Part shown: piece by piece, positions 7,674 to 15,109 of the stretch
Layout of the letters: each line of letters begins with the position of its first letter
How positions within the stretch are numbered: position 1 is the stretch's first letter
Source of the DNA: a bacterium
Lineage (GTDB): Bacteria > CSSED10-310 > JAFGSJ01
Assembly (NCBI GenBank): GCA_016934675.1
Contig: JAFGSJ010000080.1
Coordinates: forward strand, 1-62,739
Length of the DNA stretch: 62,739 nucleotides
Reading direction: 5' to 3'
Made by a program: the position numbers and the translations under genes
The notes under the pieces: generated by a model
What the model was told of the DNA's origin: nothing
Seen by the model: the letters and a program-made list of their open reading frames with translations, nothing else
The model's database searches: none

Positions 7674-9847
7674 TAGTGTACCTCTTCCCGATCTCCGCTC
7701 GAGGCAGGTTTGTGAGGCCGATCAGAAAGAGCAATCAGCCTCGGATAGCCAATAGCCAACCAGATAGATGCGTGCGGTCCGGCTTCAAATCCGATTGTCT
7801 CCGCGGCCACTCTGAGCCGAAAGGATCCCGAGGCCGGGCGAGTGCTATCCAGATAAACAGGTCCGGTCTGATGGGCCGTGACCTCAGGGCCAGACAGCAC
7901 GGTTTTTTCGTAGGATAAGAGCGGCTGCGTCTCCATTTCCGCCAGGTCCGTGAGGGTCATGACCAGATGTAGGCCCGCAGGTATAATCGGATCGAGCGAG
8001 ACCAGTTCTGGTGAAAGCATGGCCAGTTGTACCTGCCCCGAACCGGGGACCGGACAATTCATTTCCAGGATCGTGCCGGGTGAAAGAAGTAAATAGCTGA
8101 CCCGGCCATGTCCGAGATCCATGGTCTCGATCATGACTCGGCCCTTGACCTTGACTTCGTTCACTGCACCCCACCGGAGCAATTCATGAAATCGGACTAT
8201 GATCCGCCCCGGTTCTCTGCGCAACAGGGTCAGACTGCCTTCCCAGCCCTTAGCTTCAAACTCGAATAACGGTGAGTAGTGATCGGTGATATAGGTATAG
8301 AGCCGTGGTGCATAAACGCTGAATTGACGCGACTCGATCTGATCTATTCTCAGATCGGTCCCGATCAGATAGGGCGTATCCCGACACTCGAGCTCAGATA
8401 TGACCTGGGATTCGACCGTTTCGGTCACTACCTCCGGCGTCAACCAAAGATAATACGACGGATTGCTCCGATCACAGGCATAATTGAGCATCGAAAAACA
8501 GGGAAAGGTCAGTAACTTCTGGTCCGTTCGGGTCCGTTCCTGGATTGTCCGGACGATTTCAGTCAACTGCCCGGCCAGGGCAGGCTCCATCTTCACATTC
8601 ACCCTTGCACTGATGGGCCGGACCATGCCATGACGCAACACACCCGGTGAACCGGAATAAAAATCACCGCTGGACCAGGAAAAAACAAACAATAGTATAC
8701 TGGGTAGCAAAAGAAACATACTCAAGGTACTGGCTAGACGCACATACCTGTTCGTACTCCTAAACAATGCCTTCAGGCCCCTGGCCCATAAAATGGCCAG
8801 GGCCGCATAAAAGGGCAGTGCAGCCATGAAAAAATGTGTTTCTGATGTCCTGAGACTGACATAATATAAGGCAGTCAATTGCCAGAACAACAGCAGGATG
8901 TGTCGACAGATGTCCCTGTGTTCGTGGACATTTGGTCTGATCGACCACAACACCACCAGGCAATGGACCAGTATTATCATCAGTTGATAAGGAAATAAAA
9001 ACCGGGTGAACAGCTCCCAGAAACCGTACTCGAGCCAAAGTCCATCACCCCATAAAGAAAAAAGAGTCGGATACGGCAATTGCCAGGTGCTGAAATACGC
9101 TCGACCGGCAAAATCAAACGTGATTGACAATCCGTGCCGATATGCCTGACTGAATAGGGTCGGCACAAACAGAGGCAGGACCGTAACCATATATGTTCCG
9201 ACCAGTAGCAGTGACCGCCGAAGGCAGGACCAGACCTTGTCCTCTAAACTGAAAATCAGGAGTACAGCCAGGTCAATCACCAGGGCCGCTAGCCCGACAT
9301 CCTGACGAAACCAAGTGCTCAGACCGGCCGTTAAACCAACCAGGCAGATCATTGCGCCCGTATTTCTGTGCAAATATAAGAGCATCAGCAGCAGATTGCC
9401 CCCGACACACAGGGGATAGAAACGATTGTAATACGGTCCCGCCAGCACCAATATCAGTGCAGAACCGAATAGGGCAACCGTTCTGTGCCCGAAAAACAAG
9501 ATGATCCGGTAGAGCATTACCGGCAACAATCCCCAGAGCAAACACAGAGCCAGCCTCATCGTTACAATATCATCGCCCAGAATCTTCACGATCGCGGCGC
9601 CCAGGTAAAAACGACCCGGAAAATAACTGCAGTAAAAATCGATAAAGGGACGCTGACCCGACACAATCCGCTGGACGCTCTCGAGAAAAAAACCCTCATC
9701 AGTGTAACTGAGGCCATATGGTGCCAAAAACATATACCAGCACACCGATAGGCAATAATAACCCAGCATGATCTGCCGGTTTTTTATCTGCGAAATCCGG
9801 ATTTTTATCGGTGAAATGTGGCGTCTAACCGATCGATGGGCTTCCAT
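7673..9847 (-). CDS. Polytopic glycosyltransferase-like membrane protein with large C-terminal domain, first of three
   Basis: A protein of up to 724 residues: about eleven membrane helices, then roughly 250 residues of beta-rich soluble C-terminus. After the first helix lies YTDEGFFLESVQRI, the acidic GT-C loop motif, and then the YCSYFPGRFYL region. The N-terminus is ambiguous. The first 26 codons include a segment (about IKIRISQIKN) encoded by a dispersed repeat also found at 57552-57579. An ATG at 9769 would start just before the first helix and leave the repeat in the leader. Neither start has a good ribosome binding site. The C-terminal domain may bind glycan, as in other GT-C fusions, but I do not recognise it. 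Confidence 0.72.
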   Translation of the reverse strand: MEAHRSVRRHISPIKIRISQIKNRQIMLGYYCLSVCWYMFLAPYGLSYTDEGFFLESVQRIVSGQRPFIDFYCSYFPGRFYLGAAIVKILGDDIVTMRLALCLLWGLLPVMLYRIILFFGHRTVALFGSALILVLAGPYYNRFYPLCVGGNLLLMLLYLHRNTGAMICLVGLTAGLSTWFRQDVGLAALVIDLAVLLIFSLEDKVWSCLRRSLLLVGTYMVTVLPLFVPTLFSQAYRHGLSITFDFAGRAYFSTWQLPYPTLFSLWGDGLWLEYGFWELFTRFLFPYQLMIILVHCLVVLWSIRPNVHEHRDICRHILLLFWQLTALYYVSLRTSETHFFMAALPFYAALAILWARGLKALFRSTNRYVRLASTLSMFLLLPSILLFVFSWSSGDFYSGSPGVLRHGMVRPISARVNVKMEPALAGQLTEIVRTIQERTRTDQKLLTFPCFSMLNYACDRSNPSYYLWLTPEVVTETVESQVISELECRDTPYLIGTDLRIDQIESRQFSVYAPRLYTYITDHYSPLFEFEAKGWEGSLTLLRREPGRIIVRFHELLRWGAVNEVKVKGRVMIETMDLGHGRVSYLLLSPGTILEMNCPVPGSGQVQLAMLSPELVSLDPIIPAGLHLVMTLTDLAEMETQPLLSYEKTVLSGPEVTAHQTGPVYLDSTRPASGSFRLRVAAETIGFEAGPHASIWLAIGYPRLIALSDRPHKPASSGDREEVH
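9782..9809 (-). repeat. Dispersed repeat, copy A (28-bp exact match to 57552-57579)
   Basis: Read on the minus strand, this stretch runs GATAAAAATCCGG, then ATTTCGCAGATAAAA, and is identical over 28 bases to 57552-57579 on the plus strand. It lies across the N-terminal codons or leader of the first glycosyltransferase. The phrase ATCCGGATTTCGCAGAT resembles the widespread intergenic phrase built from CGCAGAT units, of which another example is only 140 bp away. Confidence 0.75.
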
Positions 9848-9950
9848 GCTACCATCATACCCTGTTTTACTGTTTCAAGTGACACTATTCCATAGCTGCT
9901 CCAATGATAGCATACATTTTTGAATCTCCTTCCTCTTTTTTCTGACGTTC

Positions 9951-9972
9951 ATCCAGATTACGCAGATTAAAG
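9951..9972 (+). repeat. Short intergenic repeat of the CAGATTACGCAGATTAA type
   Basis: The phrase CCAGATTACGCAGATTAA sits in the 209-bp gap between the lipoprotein gene and the glycosyltransferases. It contains the unit CAGATTA twice, separated by CG. This phrase is known to recur between genes in many unrelated bacterial genomes. Apart from this repeat, I see no gene in the gap. Confidence 0.55.
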
Positions 9973-10056
9973 ATACATATTTCGCTTAGTTACGCACTTG
10001 AACTGAGGAAATTAACCGGTAACTGTTGTTAGGGATTGGTGCCTGCAATCCCTGTT

Positions 10057-11925
10057 TTAAATCTGGGCATCGGTTGAAACGAACCAGGCGTCATAAGCCC
10101 CATTTCCACCTGAATTACTTTGTCCGGTTATGAGAATCCGGGTCAGATCGTGATTAAGCGTCAGCGAACCGGCCCATTCCGAACCGGACCCACCGAAAAA
10201 ATCCTTGAACAGGATGTCCCCGTCAAGGTTTATCGAAAGAAGCGCGACATCATTAGTCGTTGATATGTTCGATTTCCGTATACCCACGATTTGTATATGG
10301 TCATTAGTACCGGCACAAATACCGGTCCCGTAGTCGTAGAAGGTCCCTTCACCAGGCGAACGCGACCAGATGATCTCGCCGTTTTCATCGATCCTGATGA
10401 TGTACATATTCATCAATTCAGTGTACAGACCGTCTCGATCACCCACAATGATATATCCGCCCTGGGCCAGTGGAAGGATATCGTTACCCGTTTCGTAATC
10501 CGAGGCGGTCCCGTAGCACTGTGACCAGAGTTCATTGCCTTCTGCATCGGTTTTAATCACATAGACATCACGGAGACCGGCGCTGAATGAGTCTGTGTTC
10601 CCCACCACGATAAAACCGCCATCATTGGTTGGTTTCACGGCATTTCCACGTTCAAAAGCTGTTCCACCATACGTTTTGTACCAAAGCTGACGACCATCAT
10701 TATCAAACGCCGCCAGGCAGATATCATATTCACCCGCTCCCTCCGTCGTATAACCGGTCACAACATAAGTGCCCTGAGCTGATTGGCAGATAGAGAGTGC
10801 TTGCTCATCGAGCGGTCCTCCAAATGTCGAAGACCAGGCCGGATTTCCATTGGCATCGATTTTACAGACCAGGCCGTTTCTGAACCCGGCTCCCCCCTCT
10901 GAAGAGGAACCGGCGACAATTGAGCAACCGTCACTGCTCTGGATGACATCATAAAGCCGGTCCCAATACTGCCCTCCGACCCTGGTTTGCCATTGTTCAT
11001 TTCCTTCATGATCAAGTTTAAGAACCAAACCGTCGAGATCGCCCGAATCTGACGACCAGGCATAGCCGGCTAAAACCACTCCACCATCATTGGTCAGGCT
11101 GATCGCACAGGCACCTTCCGAATCACTTGTCCCGAAGTACGACAGATCGGTCACGGTCAGAGCGGATGAAGAGGATTTATCGTCATACCCTATGGCAATC
11201 CCCCCGCAGCACGAACTGTTCTGATTGCCCTCAATAACCCGAGCAATGACCTCCGAAACCTCGACATTATGTGATTGTCCGTTCCGTGCCGTGATAATAG
11301 TGCCATCCACGACATAAGGTAAATTGCCACCAAGAAATATCGCCCCCGCTGCTTCATACTCATCTTGATACGCGGGATAACCCGTGATTTCGATCCCTTG
11401 AAGGATTTGGGCCGCCGCCAAAACCCGCACACCCGAGCACCAGGCCACAATGACTTTACCCTTGCTGTTCGCTGACCGAATCAGCTCCAGAGTAGCAGTA
11501 CTGGCTATGAAATCTGCAAACGGGTCACCGGCCCAATGACTGGCAAACATGATGCAGACGACATCGATCGAGTCGAGAAACGCCTCGTCAATCTGCTCGA
11601 TCAAGATATCCATGGTCAGGGTTGGGCAGCCCAACGGACCGGCATAGACCGGACAGGGATTGACTGTATGATTGATGGACGCCAAGGTGACTGACCAGCC
11701 ATATCGATCGAAATTGTCCCTGATTAAGTAGTAATTCGCACCATAATTTTTCGGGATCAACATGAGTGCCTTTATGCCCACATTTTCCGACGGCCCCGGT
11801 GGAGGAGTATCGTTGTCATCGTTGTCGTCATCATCGGATGTTGTGCAGGCAATGAATAAAAACGTTGCCAAAAGTATGAATACGACTGCCACTGCTCTCT
11901 TAAAGAATATGTTTTGTTGTGACAT
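10057..11925 (-). CDS. Lipoprotein with DJ-1/PfpI-like domain fused to beta-propeller-like repeats
   Basis: A 622-residue exported lipoprotein. A basic N-terminus, hydrophobic helix and lipobox FIAC put the lipidated Cys at residue 27, followed by an Asp-rich flexible linker (31-39). Residues about 50-235 resemble the DJ-1/PfpI fold: a Rossmann-like start (KALMLIPKNYG) and the nucleophile elbow VAWCSGVRVLA with Cys163. The C-terminal 350 residues are at least six imperfect repeats of the type DGGFIVVGNT..DVYVIKTDAEGNELW, predicted to form a beta-propeller-like array. The start is set by AGGAGGT six bases upstream. It stands alone, anchored at the outer or inner membrane facing the periplasm or outside. 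Enzymatic activity (amidase, glyoxalase or protease-like) is only a guess. Confidence 0.75.
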   Translation of the reverse strand: MSQQNIFFKRAVAVVFILLATFLFIACTTSDDDDNDDNDTPPPGPSENVGIKALMLIPKNYGANYYLIRDNFDRYGWSVTLASINHTVNPCPVYAGPLGCPTLTMDILIEQIDEAFLDSIDVVCIMFASHWAGDPFADFIASTATLELIRSANSKGKVIVAWCSGVRVLAAAQILQGIEITGYPAYQDEYEAAGAIFLGGNLPYVVDGTIITARNGQSHNVEVSEVIARVIEGNQNSSCCGGIAIGYDDKSSSSALTVTDLSYFGTSDSEGACAISLTNDGGVVLAGYAWSSDSGDLDGLVLKLDHEGNEQWQTRVGGQYWDRLYDVIQSSDGCSIVAGSSSEGGAGFRNGLVCKIDANGNPAWSSTFGGPLDEQALSICQSAQGTYVVTGYTTEGAGEYDICLAAFDNDGRQLWYKTYGGTAFERGNAVKPTNDGGFIVVGNTDSFSAGLRDVYVIKTDAEGNELWSQCYGTASDYETGNDILPLAQGGYIIVGDRDGLYTELMNMYIIRIDENGEIIWSRSPGEGTFYDYGTGICAGTNDHIQIVGIRKSNISTTNDVALLSINLDGDILFKDFFGGSGSEWAGSLTLNHDLTRILITGQSNSGGNGAYDAWFVSTDAQI

Positions 11926-12330
11926 GTTGGGACCTCCTGTCTTTGATTGTGTCTTCAAATATCTCCTTCACTTCTCAGAGCAAAGACCATGCCACTGATT
12001 TCTAATGAATGAGCATAATTGTGTTACGGTCCGGTATGAACTGATTCAAAGCATAAGTAGCACGAAAAGTCCAAGCGATGACTTGACCTTATTCATCAGA
12101 ATAGTGCTTGATCGGCTTAACCGAGTGTTCATTATCGAACATCCACTGTCCGATATTGTCAAAATACTGCTTTTGCACAGTTCAGTTTGTAAAATGAACA
12201 CCGAGTGATAAGAGAGGGTGATGCTCGGGCAGGTATTTCGCGAATCACTATCGACACTCGGGGCCCTTCTCCAGCTTTATGACTTAAGTCCCGAGGCCCC
12301 GTTCATAAGCCATTGGTCGTATTCAAGGGA
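11926..12330. other. Gene-free stretch between lipoprotein gene and transposase remnant
   Basis: About 400 bp. It should contain the minus-strand promoter of the lipoprotein gene, but I see no convincing -35/-10 pair. The only ordered element is an imperfect palindrome TGTTCATTATCGAACA near 12126-12141 (arms TGTTC/GAACA), which could be a protein-binding site or chance. Small open frames here lack ribosome binding sites and recognisable composition. The right end probably contains more decayed transposase sequence. Confidence 0.4.
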
Positions 12331-12490
12331 CCTCCCAATGTGGCTATGTATCTGATCTGTCACCTGCGAAGCGACACTCTTATCAATTGGTAATCATTTC
12401 GGTCTGGCCAGATACGGCTCGGTCAATCCGGTGCTCACTCGAATAGTGGCTCTCAGAAACCATAATGAAGACATCAATCACCGGAGATCG
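12331..12490 (+). pseudogene. Remnant of a REP-associated (RAYT-type) transposase C-terminus
   Basis: The plus strand reads NVAMYLICHLRSDTL, and after a small deletion that shifts the frame continues IGNHFGLARYGSVNPVL. This is the DnaA-C-like helix-turn-helix found at the C-terminus of many Y1 (REP-associated tyrosine) transposases, with pattern VAMYLIRxLRxxTLxxIGxxFGxxxYSSVSSVI. The same segment in uninterrupted form occurs at 62603-62739 on the minus strand, with most bases identical by eye over about 135 bp. The frameshift plus an in-frame TAA shows this copy is dead. The Y1 catalytic half is not recognisable upstream. Confidence 0.65.
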
Positions 12491-12658
12491 ATTGGCGTAA
12501 AATCAAAGGCTGACGTAATATTCTCATCCATGAGTATTTCGGTATCAACCTGCCTATCATCTGGGATGTGATTCAAAGCAAACTGGGTCCACTGGAAGCA
12601 GCCTGTCGAAAGCTCTTAGCAAAGGCTGCCGAACCAGACGACAGAGAAGTCTCGTAGC

Positions 12659-12934
12659 ATGGCCGATACCAGAATTGCTCAGCAGCTCAAAATATTAGAT
12701 AACGAGGCAAAGTTGAGGGATGAAAAGTCAGGCAGGAAGAAGGCTCGCAAGAAGGCGAACGGTTACGAACCGCCCAACCTCGGCAAGGCCATCCATTTTC
12801 CGATCGCTGATTTCAGCGATCCGAAAAAAAATGCGGAATATTACCTATTGTGCTGTGTTTTACAAAAGCCCGATACAGACTATTCCACGGATATGCAGTG
12901 TCAGTTTTTACTTGGCTACTTCAATAAAAATTAG
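12659..12934 (+). CDS. Small hypothetical protein, possibly a fragment
   Basis: A 91-residue frame rich in Lys/Arg in its first 40 residues (DEKSGRKKARKKANG), then a mixed C-terminal half with YYLLCC. I do not recognise a family. It starts just after another short unrecognised frame ending in a TAG at 12656-12658 (KLLAKAAEPDDREVS), which itself follows the dead transposase, so the whole 12.3-12.9 kb stretch may be debris of a mobile element. No good ribosome binding site precedes the ATG. Its 3' end overlaps the end of the convergent SnoaL-like gene by four bases. Confidence 0.3.
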   Translation: MADTRIAQQLKILDNEAKLRDEKSGRKKARKKANGYEPPNLGKAIHFPIADFSDPKKNAEYYLLCCVLQKPDTDYSTDMQCQFLLGYFNKN

Positions 12935-13347
12935 GCCTTAGTAGCTTTTTCTGCTTCAGGTGCTTTATCTGCGTGATGATGGATTATTTTCCAACCATCT
13001 TGAGTGCGACGGTAGATGTTAGTCGTATTCGATTTAAAATCAAGCTTCTGGCCAACCAAAGTGAAAATGACATGTTCGACTCCAGTTGTATACGCAACGT
13101 CACCGAGAACCGAGATATTGAGATTATCGACCGTGACCTTCCCGTCTGATAAAACATTTCCCAATTCTATCCAGGTAGCGTGGACTTCATCCCAGCCGAT
13201 GGCCCAATGACCCAACGGATGAACGGTCGTAACAGTTTCATCGTGGTGCCAGACATCAGGCATCAGGGAAGCATCAAGATTGACCACGCGATTTAATGCC
13301 TCATAGAAACGTTTGTGGGCTTGCATCACTTCGTCTTTTGTACTCAT
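12931..13347 (-). CDS. SnoaL-like / NTF2-superfamily protein
   Basis: A 138-residue protein of the NTF2-like superfamily (SnoaL_3/DUF4440 type). The N-terminal helix (KDEVMQAHKRFYEALN), central VTTVHPLGHWAIGWDEV and C-terminal strand pattern ending in DGWKIIHHHADK match stress- or signal-associated members, in which a cone-shaped pocket binds a small ligand or serves as a dimer platform. GGGAGA stands upstream of the ATG. It follows the SpoIIAA-like gene by 46 bp on the same strand, so they may be co-transcribed. No catalytic role can be assigned; homologues range from isomerases to non-enzymatic adaptors. Confidence 0.78.
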   Translation of the reverse strand: MSTKDEVMQAHKRFYEALNRVVNLDASLMPDVWHHDETVTTVHPLGHWAIGWDEVHATWIELGNVLSDGKVTVDNLNISVLGDVAYTTGVEHVIFTLVGQKLDFKSNTTNIYRRTQDGWKIIHHHADKAPEAEKATKA

Positions 13348-13393
13348 CCGAATTTCTCCCTGGCCCTACTTCGAGGGCATTTGATTTTTTGAT

Positions 13394-13825
13394 TTACTTG
13401 CCAGTTACTTTAGTGGGGAAAGTAAAGCCTTTTTTCGCTCCGCTTAGCGCACGCGCCGCTTCCTCTTGTTCGACATGAAAAGACCAATTCTCTTTTTTGG
13501 TTAGTTCAGCGAAACGCATGATTTGCAAACGCGTAATAGCACTGGAGACAACAACGGCGACCCGCTCCAAACCATTATTTGACGCCTTTATGATGATATT
13601 TTCGAAAACCTCAAGAATCTCAGTCTTTTGAGGACGAAATTCTGAAAAATCGAACAGAAGGTCCCACTTGGAACCCTTAAACTCACTAATTGAGTTGTTC
13701 ATTTTATCTTTGAATATCTCTACCAGATCTGCTTTCCAGAATCCCCAAGCTCGTAATGTCATTTGTCTGTTAGGTTGGTCTACCGCAAATTCGAAACCTC
13801 GATCGTTATCCCCATAAGTCTTCAT
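13394..13825 (-). CDS. SpoIIAA/STAS-like protein
   Basis: A 143-residue soluble protein whose pattern resembles SpoIIAA-like (STAS-fold) proteins: an N-terminal strand pair (FEFAVDQPNRQMTLRAWGFW), a helix, the WDLLFDFSEF strand, where STAS proteins place their ligand or phosphorylation loop, then RVAVVVSSAITRLQIMRF. Members of this family bind lipids or take part in partner switching. AAGGA lies about nine bases before the ATG. It is probably in one transcript with the SnoaL-like gene downstream. Moderate confidence, since the match is by pattern only. Confidence 0.55.
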   Translation of the reverse strand: MKTYGDNDRGFEFAVDQPNRQMTLRAWGFWKADLVEIFKDKMNNSISEFKGSKWDLLFDFSEFRPQKTEILEVFENIIIKASNNGLERVAVVVSSAITRLQIMRFAELTKKENWSFHVEQEEAARALSGAKKGFTFPTKVTGK

Positions 13826-14116
13826 ATGTCCACATCCTTTGATCTTGAAACGTTCATAGAAATTGACTTAATAATACACAAACTTTACATTATGCCCTTT
13901 TCGAGATACTGTCAATCGTTCTGGAGCGAAAAAAAGCATCCGTTCTAAACACCTCTGAAATATGAAATAAGTGATGTTTGGATTTTTTTAAAAAGACTCA
14001 TGTGTTAGCAGGTTGTAATGCCTTCCAGCGGCTAAAAATGGAGGTTGACACATAGCCAGACAATGGCGAATACAATATTTTTACCCTTATTTTTTCAAAC
14101 TCCAGCTCTACTAGTT

Positions 14117-14956
14117 CTACTTGTTATTTATTGTTGGAAATACCGCAAGTTTCAGGAGAAACTGAAGGACGAGCTGGTCAGTTTGTTCCATCTGGTGATT
14201 GCCCGGCGGTCGACCGAACCCACCAGACATAGCACCAGGACCACCTTGCCCTGACCTTGGAGGCGGTTTGGCTGAATCGGACTCATGGGATCGATCAGGG
14301 CCTTGGTTTTGAGGCCCATGATCGTCAGTGGCTTCAATCGTAACAGCAATCGGCGTAACTTCAGAGACATTGAGCGTAAAAGGTAAGTTCGATTGGTCGT
14401 GCCAGGGAACCTTGAGTTCATAAACCAGTGATGACATGGTCCGGTGAAGGTTGACCTCGAGGCCTTGTATCTCCCCGGATGACACGAGGCGAGGTCGCTC
14501 GGTGGCAGAATAGGATAGTTCAATAAGGGGCTGACGCTCTTGACTATTTGGAGGTGGGACATGACCTTCAGGGGGAATCCTTGATCCATCCTCGGGAGCA
14601 GGTCCACCTGATCTGGGGGGCTGGGCGGGATAGCGCAGTTTTAACATAGTGTTGCTGCCATCCTGTGGCTCAAATCGGACTGTCAGACCTTGAGAAAGTA
14701 TCCGTTGGATGTTCGTTCTTGAGTTGAGGGTAAGCATGAGATAGAGAAAATCCGCATCATTCTCGACCCCCAGAAAAAGCTTCTGCCGATCGAACCACGA
14801 GGCTGTTTGCCAATCACCTCGATCACCATCGATCGTGATTTCCGCGTGCTTCCAGATACTGGTCAGTTCCGTTGAATTATCAGCGGAATGAACGATCTGA
14901 TTTGAACACAAACAGATGCTCAGCAGAACAACTAAAATCATTTGTGAGCGTGTCAT
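14117..14956 (-). CDS. Secreted CBM9-like protein, distal gene of the RND operon
   Basis: A 279-residue protein with a Sec signal peptide (about residues 1-25, cleavage near VHSA-DN). The mature start (WKHAEITIDGDRGDW) is the opening of the family 9 carbohydrate-binding/DOMON-like beta-sandwich, where ITIDG(x)DW is characteristic. The middle and C-terminus contain two Pro/Gly-rich stretches (about 108-135 and 220-250), unusual for the fold and probably disordered. It lies 153 bp downstream of the RND pump on the same strand and may share its transcript. Ligand unknown; it may bind heme, sugar or nothing. No catalytic residues are visible. Confidence 0.65.
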   Translation of the reverse strand: MTRSQMILVVLLSICLCSNQIVHSADNSTELTSIWKHAEITIDGDRGDWQTASWFDRQKLFLGVENDADFLYLMLTLNSRTNIQRILSQGLTVRFEPQDGSNTMLKLRYPAQPPRSGGPAPEDGSRIPPEGHVPPPNSQERQPLIELSYSATERPRLVSSGEIQGLEVNLHRTMSSLVYELKVPWHDQSNLPFTLNVSEVTPIAVTIEATDDHGPQNQGPDRSHESDSAKPPPRSGQGGPGAMSGGFGRPPGNHQMEQTDQLVLQFLLKLAVFPTINNK

Positions 14957-15109
14957 GATCTACTCCTCATATTTCTAATCTTCGATTACGAGAATGCTAA
15001 TCCCCTTCAACATTGTAATTCCCCAAATTTATTAGTTAAGACAGTGTGATCCCTGAAATGGTTTAATCCTATTCATTTTTATCCATTTTTGAAAAGTTAT
15101 TGTATGAGG

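Noticed and set aside
12005..12208. 67-codon plus-strand frame
   Set aside because: No ribosome binding site, no recognisable pattern, in a decayed region.
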